From Saprospiraceae bacterium (GTDB lineage Bacteria > Bacteroidota > Bacteroidia > Chitinophagales > Saprospiraceae): a stretch of 64,000 nt of DNA. A model generated the notes under the pieces. It saw only the letters and a list, made by a program, of their open reading frames with translations. It was not told the origin of the DNA and ran no database searches. Both the position numbers and the translations under genes were made by a program. Below, in pieces: positions 52,593 through 60,246 of the stretch (within the stretch, counting starts at the first letter, position 1; the number at the start of each line of letters is the position of its first letter). The DNA is taken from contig JAHBTU010000001.1 in assembly GCA_019638455.1 (NCBI GenBank), positions 945,501 through 1,009,500 on the forward strand, read 5' to 3'.

Positions 52593-53732
52593 CTACCTTC
52601 CCAAAATCGCATCCCTTTCTTCCGGCGTGTTGGCGTTTGTCAAAGATTCGGGCGAGGGCGCGTCGAGTAGGTGGATGAAAGAATTTATCAGCACTTTGCG
52701 CGGGCAACTCACTCCCTGCGCGAGGAACAGGAGCAGGCGCGCATAACTTTTCGGCTCCCATAGAGCGACCAAAGGCTCGGGAAATCCCGCCTCGTCAGAC
52801 GGTTGGCGAAAGGCCGTCGCCACAGCCGACGAATTGCGATTGGAAAGTAGAAATTGGAGTGTCGCTTCGTCGAACAAAGGCAGGTCGCAGGCCAACACCA
52901 GCCACGCTGCGTCAGGGTCGTGGCGAAAAGCAGAGAGGATAGCGCCCATCGGTCCTAAGTCTGCAAATGAGTCGGTTATGACTTTTTCTCCTGCAAAATA
53001 CTCGGCCTGCTCTACCCGACAGGAGATGTAAACATCGAGACCATTTTTGCTCAATAAATTTTTCAAAAACTGCCAGTGCGGCTGCTCGTGATAAGCAATG
53101 GCGAATTTATCCTGCCCCATTCGGGTACTTTTCCCACCCGCGAGGACTAATGCCCTTATCGCGGGAACCCCGATGTTTTTTTCTAAAAAAAAAGCGATGC
53201 GATTGGCAGCGTCTATGTCGAGCACGGGAATACTTGCCCAATCAGGCAAATGATTTTTTAGAAATTCCGGCATTTCGGCTGGCATCACGAAATGCGCGTC
53301 GCTGCTTTTTGTCAACAACAAATCCACTTGCGTCAGGCGCTCTAATTTGCGCGTCAGGCTGTCGAATTTCCGGCGGTCGAGCGCCAAGATTTGTCGGGCA
53401 GCTTCAAAGTGGTTGCCGTTTGCCAACACCATGTCCAATTCGTTCATCAAGGCGCGTTGCTCCCACAAGTTGGGCGTTTGCAAAAAGTCGAGGCGGTGAA
53501 AGCCGATTTTATCGGTCCAGCCAAGCGAGAAGGGCAAGTTTTGTTCACCCTCATTTGCTTCTTTGTGGTCGGCATCCACATATCCCACCTTCCAGCGCGG
53601 CGACAAATGTGCACATACTTCCTTTGCCAGCGATTGGATATTGCCGCACGTCGTTCCGAGAATGGCCCATTCCGCTCGCGCCCATTGACCGAGCGCAGGC
53701 TTGGCGAGTTTGCTGTGTTTTTGATGTTTCAT
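52593..53732 (-). CDS. MobA-like molybdenum cofactor guanylyltransferase with an extra N-terminal domain
   Basis: A 379-aa protein. The C-terminal half (about residues 190-370) is a MobA/NTP-transferase domain with ALVLAGGKSTRMGQDKFAIAYHE and LVLACDLPLFDEATLQF, placing it in the enzymes that attach GMP (or CMP) to molybdopterin. The N-terminal 185 residues look like a degenerate MobB-like domain (WAILGTTCGNIQSLAKEVC) but lack the P-loop lysine. The fusion could combine cofactor insertion and handling. It heads a cluster with moeA and two xanthine-dehydrogenase-family subunits. Confidence 0.75.
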   Translation of the reverse strand: MKHQKHSKLAKPALGQWARAEWAILGTTCGNIQSLAKEVCAHLSPRWKVGYVDADHKEANEGEQNLPFSLGWTDKIGFHRLDFLQTPNLWEQRALMNELDMVLANGNHFEAARQILALDRRKFDSLTRKLERLTQVDLLLTKSSDAHFVMPAEMPEFLKNHLPDWASIPVLDIDAANRIAFFLEKNIGVPAIRALVLAGGKSTRMGQDKFAIAYHEQPHWQFLKNLLSKNGLDVYISCRVEQAEYFAGEKVITDSFADLGPMGAILSAFRHDPDAAWLVLACDLPLFDEATLQFLLSNRNSSAVATAFRQPSDEAGFPEPLVALWEPKSYARLLLFLAQGVSCPRKVLINSFIHLLDAPSPESLTNANTPEERDAILGR

Positions 53733-53896
53733 TCTCGAAAATCAATTTCTGATTGCCCCTAAACGCTCATTTACCAGTCGAGATGGGTAAGGGCGGACAT
53801 GGATGACAAAGTTTTGAAAACAAAAGTCTGCAAAAAGCGTCACATTCGCGGGGTTATCATTTAAAACGGCCTTGCCCTCTTTCAAATATCAACGCC

Positions 53897-55099
53897 ATGC
53901 TCAGCGTCGCCGAAGCGGAAAAAATCATTTTGCAAAATGTCTTCTTGCCTGCCTCGGAAGAGGTGGAGCTGACAAGTTCCTTGGGGCGGGTTTTGGCTGA
54001 AGACCTCGTGGCCGACCGCGATTTTCCGCCGTTCGACCGCGTGACGATGGACGGCATCGCCATTTGCCATGCGGAATGGGATGAGGGCCGGCGGCAATTC
54101 GCCATCGAGGGCATTCAGGCGGCAGGAGCGCCTCGCATGACGTTGGAAGACCTCGCCAACTGTTTAGAAGTCATGACGGGCGCGATGCTTCCCGATGGTG
54201 CCGACACGGTTGTTCGCTATGAAGATTTGCGAATTGAAAATGGAATAGCGGCCGTTTTATGCGAGACAGTCTTTCCTCGGCAAAACATTCACTTTCAGGG
54301 AATTGATAGGCAGGCTGGCGCATTGATTGTTCAAAAGGGACAAAAAATAGGCCCTGCGGAGATCGCCGTTGCTGCCACTGTTGGGAAAACAAAACTTCGA
54401 GTGGCGCGCCTTCCCCGAACGGCCATCGTGTCCACCGGCGACGAGTTGGTGGATGTCGGCCAAATACCTTTGCCACACCAGATTCGCTCGTCCAACGTGT
54501 TCGCTTTGCGTGCGTTGTTGGAATGTGAGTTCAAAATGGAGAGTCAAATTTTTCATTTCCCCGACGATAGGGGGGGGATTGCGAGAGGACTGGAAAAGAT
54601 TTTGCGCGAATTTGAAATTGTCGTTCTAAGTGGCGCGGTCTCGGAAGGCAAGTTCGACTTCGTGCCTCAGGTACTCAATGCACTTGGTGTAGAAAAGTGC
54701 TTCCACAAGGTGTCGCAGCGACCCGGCAAGCCTTTTTGGTTCGGACGGATAACCGGGCGCGCGGTCATTTTTGCCTTGCCAGGCAATCCCGTTTCGGCGT
54801 TTTTGTGTGCTTGTCGCTATTTGTTGCCGTTTTTGCGCAAAAGCATGGGCGAATCGCTGCGCCATCCCGAAATGGCTGCTCTGAATGAAGCAGTTTCGTT
54901 CAAACCCGCACTGACTTATTTTCTGCCTGTCCGGCTGACTTGGTCAAACGACGGCTTGATGCGGGCGCAACCTTCACCGGGGCACGGCTCTGGCGACCTC
55001 GCCAATCTCAGCGATGCCGACGGTTTTTTAGAGCTACCTGTGGAAAGAGATGTTTTCCGGGCTGGCGAAGCGTTTCCGGTTCATCGCTACCGATTTTAA
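53897..55099 (+). CDS. moeA: Molybdopterin molybdotransferase MoeA
   Basis: A 400-aa MoeA, which inserts molybdate into adenylated molybdopterin. Residues about 1-40 (SVAEAEKIILQNVFLPASEEVEL) and the domain III core, with STGDELVDVGQ and FALPGNPVSAFLCACRYLL, are typical. The motif SGAVSEGKFDFVPQVL matches the family SGGxSxGxxD segment with a small change (Ala for Gly). The gene is convergent with the outer-membrane protein gene at 55123, with only 23 bp between. It is divergent from the MobA-like gene by 164 bp. Confidence 0.9.
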   Translation: MLSVAEAEKIILQNVFLPASEEVELTSSLGRVLAEDLVADRDFPPFDRVTMDGIAICHAEWDEGRRQFAIEGIQAAGAPRMTLEDLANCLEVMTGAMLPDGADTVVRYEDLRIENGIAAVLCETVFPRQNIHFQGIDRQAGALIVQKGQKIGPAEIAVAATVGKTKLRVARLPRTAIVSTGDELVDVGQIPLPHQIRSSNVFALRALLECEFKMESQIFHFPDDRGGIARGLEKILREFEIVVLSGAVSEGKFDFVPQVLNALGVEKCFHKVSQRPGKPFWFGRITGRAVIFALPGNPVSAFLCACRYLLPFLRKSMGESLRHPEMAALNEAVSFKPALTYFLPVRLTWSNDGLMRAQPSPGHGSGDLANLSDADGFLELPVERDVFRAGEAFPVHRYRF

Positions 55100-55122
55100 A
55101 ATGCTGGCTGAATGGCAGTCAC

Positions 55123-55617
55123 TTAAAACCCAAAACCAATGCTTCCCCCAAAGGGCATGAAGGTTGTTTCGTCAGGAACATTGTCAATTGCAAAAGGATG
55201 GATAAAAAGCCTGAATGAAATGCGAGAACGAATTGCCCTGAATTTATACCCCAACAGCGGCAAGGCATTGTAAGAATTGTCTCCCTTCACATTGGAAAAA
55301 TTGCCCACAATGCCCACTTCAAGGCAGTGCCGAAACCCATAATTGAATGAAAAAGAGTGTGGTACGCCGATGCCAGTATTGTCCTTATTGTCTCCGGTTT
55401 GAAGCCCTCTCCAAGGCAATCCAAGCCCTAATTTGGCATCCCAAAATGTTTTTTCCTTCATTGGGAATGTGCGGTTAAACTGCAAGGAAATCATGTTGGC
55501 CTCACCGATTGCTCCGAATTGAATGCCATTCAAACATTCGACAGCGCTTTTTTTCGCTGTTTGTGAAACCGCTGTGAAAGCGAGCAAGCACGCAAACAAT
55601 AGAAGTTGATTTCTCAT
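55123..55617 (-). CDS. Small predicted outer-membrane beta-barrel protein
   Basis: A 164-aa protein with a signal peptide (MRNQLLLFACLLAFTAVSQT). Alternating hydrophobic strands with aromatic ends (ISLQFNRTFPM, LGLGLPWRG, HSFSFNYGFRHCLEVGIVG, RISFRLFIHPF) and a C-terminal phenylalanine (GSIGFGF) suggest an 8-stranded barrel. No family was recognised. The start at 55617 was chosen over the frame start at 55674, whose codons come from R1 copy 6. Confidence 0.6.
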   Translation of the reverse strand: MRNQLLLFACLLAFTAVSQTAKKSAVECLNGIQFGAIGEANMISLQFNRTFPMKEKTFWDAKLGLGLPWRGLQTGDNKDNTGIGVPHSFSFNYGFRHCLEVGIVGNFSNVKGDNSYNALPLLGYKFRAIRSRISFRLFIHPFAIDNVPDETTFMPFGGSIGFGF

Positions 55618-55633
55618 AACTTTCGTTTTTAGA

Positions 55634-55812
55634 TATACCCAGATTAAAGAGGATTTGAATCTGCCCGTTGGCAAGGCAGGGATTTCCTTGATGATTTGTA
55701 TGATTTTCAGAGGATTGCGAGCGCCGTTCGTTCAAAACCACCTTGTCAGACCCTGTATTCAGGGGCTTGTCCAGCCAAGTGAAGCGGACGGGGCTGATTT
55801 GCGTTGACTATA
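55634..55812 (-). repeat. R1 repeat, copy 6 (179 bp, inverted)
   Basis: On the plus strand runs from TATACCCAGATTAAAGAGG to GCGTTGACTATA. Full-length subtype. It lies 17 bases upstream of the outer-membrane protein start and 4 bases from a palindrome. Confidence 0.9.
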
Positions 55813-55816
55813 AAAA

Positions 55817-55852
55817 CACGTTTGCAATACTTTTAAAAGTATCGCAAACGTG
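55817..55852. terminator. 36-bp palindrome after the molybdo-hydroxylase large subunit gene
   Basis: CACGTTTGCAATACTTTT and AAAAGTATCGCAAACGTG form an almost perfect stem (one mismatch). It is 10 bases beyond the stop codon of the gene at 55863-58022 and resembles the palindrome at 1096-1128. Confidence 0.65.
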
Positions 55853-55862
55853 CGCAAAGTGC

Positions 55863-58022
55863 TCACAACACCCCCTCCATCACTCCATCTGCTTCATTTA
55901 CAAACGGTTGGTTTCTGAATCGTTTGCCCATCGCTTTGTAAAAAGCATTCGCCACCGCGCCGCTGAGCGGGGGCAATGCAGGCTCGCCGAGGCCCGTCGG
56001 GTCAATGCCGTTGTCCACAAAATGGACTTCCACTTCGGGGATTTCGTGGATGCGAATCAGGCGGTAAGTGTTGAAATTCTTTTGCTCCGGCTCGCCGTTT
56101 TTGAAAGTGATTTGCCCGTACATCGCGTGTCCGAGGCCGTCCACCACGCTTCCCACCACTTGGTTGAGCGCACCGCTCATGTTCACCACGATGCCGCAGT
56201 CCACCGCGCAATAGACTTTTTGCAGGGTGAATTTGCCTTTTCGCTTCACTACTTCGGCTACCTGCGCCACATACGACAAGTGGGAGTAATAGATGCTGAA
56301 GCCCAGTGAAACGCCTTTTTTCCGCTTTTTGAACCAGCCTGATTTTTCGGCAGCCAGCTCGATGGTCTTGATGAACCGTTCCGGGTCGTAGGTCGGCCTG
56401 CCCTCATTGTTGAGTGGTGGCTTGGCTTGCCGGAACAGTTCGAGCCGCATGGTCACGGGGTCTTTCCCGGCCGCTTCGGCCACTTCGTCGAGGAAAGTCT
56501 GCTCCGCGCCCGCGAGGAAATTGGTAATGGGCGCACGCCAGGGGCCTGTGGTGATGGGTGAGCTGTGCTCCACCGATTCGATGAGCACATTGGGCACCGC
56601 GCCCGCCGGGAAGTTGTGTTCCCGTACGGGGTTGCCAGTGTTGATGCCCACGCCTCGTAGCTCGTATCCAGTGATGTTGCCTGCTTTATCCAAAGCCGCA
56701 CGGAAGCGATAGCGCGCCGCTGGCCGGTAGATGCCGCCCGTCATGTCGTCTTCGCGGGTCCAGATGACTTTCACGGGCGCTTTGATGATGTTGGAAATTT
56801 CTGCGGCTTCCAGCGCGAAGTCGGGGCGTAGCCGCCGCCCAAAACCGCCGCCCATGCGTGTCATTTCCACCGTTACTTTTTCTTCGGGTATGTCCAATAG
56901 TTTGGCGACTTGTGTGCGGGTGGAAGCGGGCACCTGTGTAGGGCCGATGAGTTCCACTTTGTCGGGACGCACATCGGCGAAGAAGTTCATCGGCTCCATC
57001 GGGGCGTGGGAGAGGAAGGGGCATTGGTATTCTGCCTCGACGATTTTGGCAGCGGCGGCGAAGGCAGCAGCAGTATCGCCGTCCTTGCGGCGCGTTTGGG
57101 CCTCGCCTTTTGCCATCAATTGCTTGAATATACGGTCGTGGTCGGCGCTGCTTTCCAATGCAGCGGCTGGCTCATATTCCGCTTTGAGCACTTCGCGGGC
57201 TTTCATCACTTCCCAAGTGGACCTACCCACGACGGCCACATTGTTTTTGAAAGAAACCACGTCCACGATGCCGGGCATGGCCTTGGCTGCCGCGCCGTCG
57301 AAAGATTTGAGTTGCAACCCAAATGCGGGTGGGTGCTGCACCATAGCGTGCAACATTCCCTCGCGGTAGAAATCCATGCCGAAGAGGGGTTTGCCCGTGA
57401 TAATCTCGTGGTTGTCAACACCCCTGACGAAAGTGCCGATGATTTTGAAATCTTTGCGCTCCTTAAGTGGCACGTCGGTCGGCGGCGTGAGTTGGGCGGC
57501 ATCGGCGGCCAATTCTCCGTAAGTCGCTTGTTTGCCGCTGACGTGTCGCACCACGCCATTGTCGGTTGTCAAGGTATGGGTATCCACGCCCCAGCGGTTG
57601 GCAGCAGCTTCCATGAGCATTCGGCGGGCGGTGGCGCCAGCTTGGCGCAGCCGCATCCAAGAGTGTGGGGTAGAGTAGCTGCCTCCTGCCACTTGGCGGT
57701 CGAATTTGATGGTGTCCAAGGGCGCCTGCACCACTTTTACTTTCGTCCAGTCGAAGTCCAACTCTTCGGCCACCGTCATCGGGAAAGAGGTCTTGACCCC
57801 TTGGCCGACTTCTGGGTTGGGCGAAAAAATGGTCGCCGTGCCGTCGCTGTTGATGGAAAGATATGCGTTGAAATCGAACGCGCCTTCGAGCGCGGGGTTG
57901 GCCACCGCTGCGTTGAATTTGCCTGCGCCCAGCAGGTCGAATCCGAGGAATAGCCCGCCGCCGATGAGGGCTGAGTTTTTGAGGAAATCGCGGCGGCTGT
58001 ATGTTGTGGAGGAGGATTGCAT
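55863..58022 (-). CDS. Molybdopterin-binding subunit of an isoquinoline-oxidoreductase-type xanthine dehydrogenase family enzyme
   Basis: A 719-aa periplasmic large subunit of an IorB-type molybdo-hydroxylase. It has a Tat signal (YSRRDFLKNSALIGGGLFLG) at the N-terminus. Molybdenum-site motifs are GGGFGRRLRPDFALEAAE (about 400) and GLGEPALPPLSGAVANAF (about 690), whose Glu is the expected catalytic base. With the [2Fe-2S] subunit downstream it would hydroxylate an N-heterocycle or oxidise an aldehyde. The usual cytochrome c partner is not present. The gene ends in a palindromic hairpin. Cofactor is probably molybdopterin cytosine dinucleotide, in keeping with the MocA-like gene nearby. Confidence 0.9.
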   Translation of the reverse strand: MQSSSTTYSRRDFLKNSALIGGGLFLGFDLLGAGKFNAAVANPALEGAFDFNAYLSINSDGTATIFSPNPEVGQGVKTSFPMTVAEELDFDWTKVKVVQAPLDTIKFDRQVAGGSYSTPHSWMRLRQAGATARRMLMEAAANRWGVDTHTLTTDNGVVRHVSGKQATYGELAADAAQLTPPTDVPLKERKDFKIIGTFVRGVDNHEIITGKPLFGMDFYREGMLHAMVQHPPAFGLQLKSFDGAAAKAMPGIVDVVSFKNNVAVVGRSTWEVMKAREVLKAEYEPAAALESSADHDRIFKQLMAKGEAQTRRKDGDTAAAFAAAAKIVEAEYQCPFLSHAPMEPMNFFADVRPDKVELIGPTQVPASTRTQVAKLLDIPEEKVTVEMTRMGGGFGRRLRPDFALEAAEISNIIKAPVKVIWTREDDMTGGIYRPAARYRFRAALDKAGNITGYELRGVGINTGNPVREHNFPAGAVPNVLIESVEHSSPITTGPWRAPITNFLAGAEQTFLDEVAEAAGKDPVTMRLELFRQAKPPLNNEGRPTYDPERFIKTIELAAEKSGWFKKRKKGVSLGFSIYYSHLSYVAQVAEVVKRKGKFTLQKVYCAVDCGIVVNMSGALNQVVGSVVDGLGHAMYGQITFKNGEPEQKNFNTYRLIRIHEIPEVEVHFVDNGIDPTGLGEPALPPLSGAVANAFYKAMGKRFRNQPFVNEADGVMEGVL

Positions 58023-58172
58023 AGCCTGAAAAATTTAATGATTGGTTCGATTGTCTCGATTATTCGATTGAGTCGATTGGCTCGAGTAGGCTGGTTTTTT
58101 CTATTGTTGCGAGAAGTTGTTTGCAAATTGAATCGAAATAAACGAATCATTCGAAGAATCGGTTAAATCTGC

Positions 58173-58631
58173 TCAAATTTTCTTCGCGGCCAACTTCACC
58201 GCATCGCGTATGCGATGGTAAGCGCCGCATCGGCAGAGGTTGCCGAGCATGGCCAGCTCTATTTCTTCGTCATTGGGGTTGGGGTTGCGGCGGAGCAGAG
58301 CGGCAGCAGACATAATTTGGCCCGCTTGGCAGTAGCCGCATTGGGGCACATCCACTTCGTCCCAAGCGCGCTGAACGGGGTGGTCGCCTTTTTCGGAAAG
58401 TCCTTCGATGGTGGTGACTTTGGCCGATTCGACGGAAGAGACCGGCAAGACACAGGAACGGACTGCCGCGCCGTCGAGATGGACGGTGCAAGCGCCACAC
58501 GCCGCGATGCCGCAACCGTATTTGGTGCCAACGAGACCGAGGTGGTCGCGCAATACCCACAGCAGGGGAGTGTCGGGCGCCACGTCAGCGCGATATTCAC
58601 GGCCATTGATGTTGAGTGTGTAAGTTGCCAT
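58173..58631 (-). CDS. [2Fe-2S] small subunit of the same molybdo-hydroxylase
   Basis: A 152-aa protein of the IorA/CoxS type with two [2Fe-2S] clusters. The plant-type cluster ligands are Cys40, Cys45, Cys48 and Cys60; the second cluster uses Cys98, Cys101, Cys133 and Cys135 (PQCGYCQAG and NLCRCGAY). It passes electrons from the molybdenum centre. There is no signal peptide, so it is probably co-exported with the Tat-bearing large subunit, whose gene follows after 150 bp. The promoter is visible at 58661-58692. Confidence 0.92.
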   Translation of the reverse strand: MATYTLNINGREYRADVAPDTPLLWVLRDHLGLVGTKYGCGIAACGACTVHLDGAAVRSCVLPVSSVESAKVTTIEGLSEKGDHPVQRAWDEVDVPQCGYCQAGQIMSAAALLRRNPNPNDEEIELAMLGNLCRCGAYHRIRDAVKLAAKKI

Positions 58632-58660
58632 GTTCGACAGAATTTTGACTTAAAAGTGGC

Positions 58661-58692
58661 GAAAGGTAAAGTTTTTTGAAGGATGGGGCAAA
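58661..58692 (-). promoter_or_regulatory. Promoter of the molybdo-hydroxylase operon
   Basis: TACCTTTC (58661-58668) is the -7 element with one mismatch to TAnnTTTG, and TTTG (58689-58692) lies 20 bases upstream, the optimal spacing for the Bacteroidota primary sigma factor. The ATG at 58631 is 30 bases downstream. Confidence 0.65.
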
Positions 58693-58719
58693 TTAAGTTT
58701 GCCCTTATTTGTCAGAAAA

Positions 58720-58828
58720 ACAACTTGAGCGCTATCAAGTTTGGGGCACGGCTAAAAGTGCAATCTGCCCGAAATCAGGGAGAGCAATGATGGTGAACTG
58801 ACAAATCCTAACGAATCAAGGTATGCTT
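58720..58828 (-). repeat. R4 repeat, copy 4 (inverted)
   Basis: Reverse strand starts CATACCTTGATTCGTTAGGATTTGTCAG and contains GATTTCGGGCAGATTGCAC. Approximate ends; diverged from the other copies. Confidence 0.7.
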
Positions 58829-58854
58829 TGAAGCGTCTTGTGGCCTTTTATCTC

Positions 58855-59454
58855 CTAAATTCTATTTTTCAGCACCTCAAAATCTGCCGCTGTGTCGGCA
58901 TCCCTCAGAATCGAATCGCTCGAAACGGGGACGCGCACCACGAATTCCCGGTTCATTTGCACTATGGGTTTGCAGCCTTCAGGGTGTTCGAGCGCCAAAA
59001 TTTCATTTTTAAAAACGGCAGAAAAGATAACAGGGTTGCCCGGCGTGCCTTCAAAGACAGGCTGGACGATAATTCGCGGCTCCCTTCGGGCTTCTTCAAA
59101 AAAAATCTTTGCTAATTGGCTGTATATCGTTGAGGTAATAAGCGGCATATCCGACAAACAAATCATAAAGCCAGCCGCGTCTGGCAACGCGGCTCGAATA
59201 CCTGCTTGAATGGAAGAGGTCATGCCCGTTGGGTGGTCGGGATTGTAAACCATCTTTACTGGCCTGTCGCCCAGAGTGGCTTGGATGCGTGTGCCGTCGT
59301 GTCCCAAAACGACTACAATATCCTCCAGCCTTGCAGCGAGAATGTGGTCGAGCGTGGTTTCCAACATTGTTTTGTCGCCGAATGGCAGCAGCAGTTTATT
59401 TTCGCCTTCCATTCGCCGCGACATTCCGGCGGCTAATACGATTGCTGTGAGCAT
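58855..59454 (-). CDS. MocA/MobA-like nucleotidyltransferase (probable molybdopterin cytidylyltransferase)
   Basis: A 199-aa protein of the NTP-transferase fold with AIVLAAGMSRRMEGENKLLLPFG at the N-terminus (residues 4-26) and CLSDMPLITSTIYSQ in the middle, the pattern of MocA. It would add CMP to the molybdenum cofactor to make the dinucleotide used by enzymes such as the IorA/IorB pair encoded on the same strand just downstream. A second, MobA-like enzyme is encoded at 52593. It is preceded by two tandem R4 copies. Confidence 0.8.
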   Translation of the reverse strand: MLTAIVLAAGMSRRMEGENKLLLPFGDKTMLETTLDHILAARLEDIVVVLGHDGTRIQATLGDRPVKMVYNPDHPTGMTSSIQAGIRAALPDAAGFMICLSDMPLITSTIYSQLAKIFFEEARREPRIIVQPVFEGTPGNPVIFSAVFKNEILALEHPEGCKPIVQMNREFVVRVPVSSDSILRDADTAADFEVLKNRI

Positions 59455-59456
59455 TT

Positions 59457-59561
59457 TATACCCTGATTCTATGGGATTTGTCAGATGCCCATGATTGATG
59501 TTCTTGATTTTTACCAGATTGCGCCTTGGGTCGTGCCCAAAACTTGGCGGTGCGAGGTATA
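59457..59561 (+). repeat. R4 repeat, copy 5 (105 bp)
   Basis: Runs from TATACCCTGATTCTATGG to GCGAGGTATA. It is directly followed by the start of a further copy, sharing TATA. Confidence 0.85.
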
Positions 59562-59606
59562 TACCTTGATTCGTCAGGATTTGTCAGATGCCCATTTTGA
59601 TGCCCT
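59560..59606 (+). repeat. R4 repeat, copy 6 (partial)
   Basis: TATACCTTGATTCGTCAGGA, then TTTGTCAGATGCCCAT; the remainder is lost. It overlaps copy 5 by two bases, as if one element had inserted into the TATA end of another. Confidence 0.75.
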
Positions 59607-59654
59607 TCTAATACATCGTCGGAATGCTATTCCGGCGGACAATCAACAAAACGA

Positions 59655-60113
59655 ATGATAGAAGATAAACTCGCCGAACTCGGTTTGTCGCTTCCGACTC
59701 TTCCCGCCTCCAAAGGTATTTACAAAAGTTGTCTCGAAGTCGGCAAACTGCTCTACGTCTCCGGTCATATCTCCGTCAACAATGATGGTTCTTACATAAC
59801 GGGCAAATTGGGGAGGGATTTGGAGGAGGCGCAGGGACAAATCGCCGCGCGGCAATGCGGGCTTGCCATGCTTGTATCCATCAAAAAACACCTCGGCGAC
59901 TTGGACAAAGTGAAGCGCGTGGTCAAAATACTTGGAATGGTGAATGCCACACCGGAATACGAAAAACACCCCGTTGTCATAAACGGTTGCAGCGAACTGT
60001 TCGTGCAACTTTGGGGTGAAGACAACGGCAAAGGCGTGCGCAGTGCGGTGGGCATGGGGTCTTTGCCCGGCAATGTGGCGGTGGAAATCGAGGCGATTTT
60101 TGAACTCAAGTAA
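59655..60113 (+). CDS. RidA family protein (YjgF-type)
   Basis: A 152-aa member of the RidA (YjgF/YER057c/UK114) family, which removes reactive enamine/imine intermediates made by PLP-dependent dehydratases and aldolases. The Arg of RxxA in the typical C-terminal motif appears as GVRSAVGMGSLPGNVAVEIEA (about 130-148), and GHISVNNDGSY lies near residue 40. Its gene precedes a PLP enzyme of the D-threonine aldolase/D-serine dehydratase group, a metabolically sensible pairing. Four hairpins separate the two genes. Confidence 0.85.
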   Translation: MIEDKLAELGLSLPTLPASKGIYKSCLEVGKLLYVSGHISVNNDGSYITGKLGRDLEEAQGQIAARQCGLAMLVSIKKHLGDLDKVKRVVKILGMVNATPEYEKHPVVINGCSELFVQLWGEDNGKGVRSAVGMGSLPGNVAVEIEAIFELK

Positions 60114-60234
60114 CGCCAACTTTTAGTTGGCGCGTCGTGTTCCCGCCAACTGAAAGTTGGCGTTACTGCGTCGTGTTCTCGCCAACTGAAAGTTGGCGTT
60201 ACTGCGTCGTGTTCCCGCCAACTGAAAGTTGGCG
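60114..60234. repeat. Four tandem hairpins between the RidA and D-TA-like genes
   Basis: Four CGCCAAC...GTTGGCG stems (60114-60132, 60144-60162, 60180-60198, 60216-60234). Copies 2-4 have a 36-bp period and the loop TGAAA; copy 1 has the loop TTTTA. The first stem starts directly after the RidA stop codon, and the last ends 13 bases before the next ATG. Confidence 0.9.
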
Positions 60235-60246
60235 TTACTGTGAATT

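Noticed and set aside
60114..60234. A CRISPR-like array with a 36-bp period
   Set aside because: The whole period is repeated, including the sequence between the stems, so there are no unique spacers, and no cas genes are nearby.
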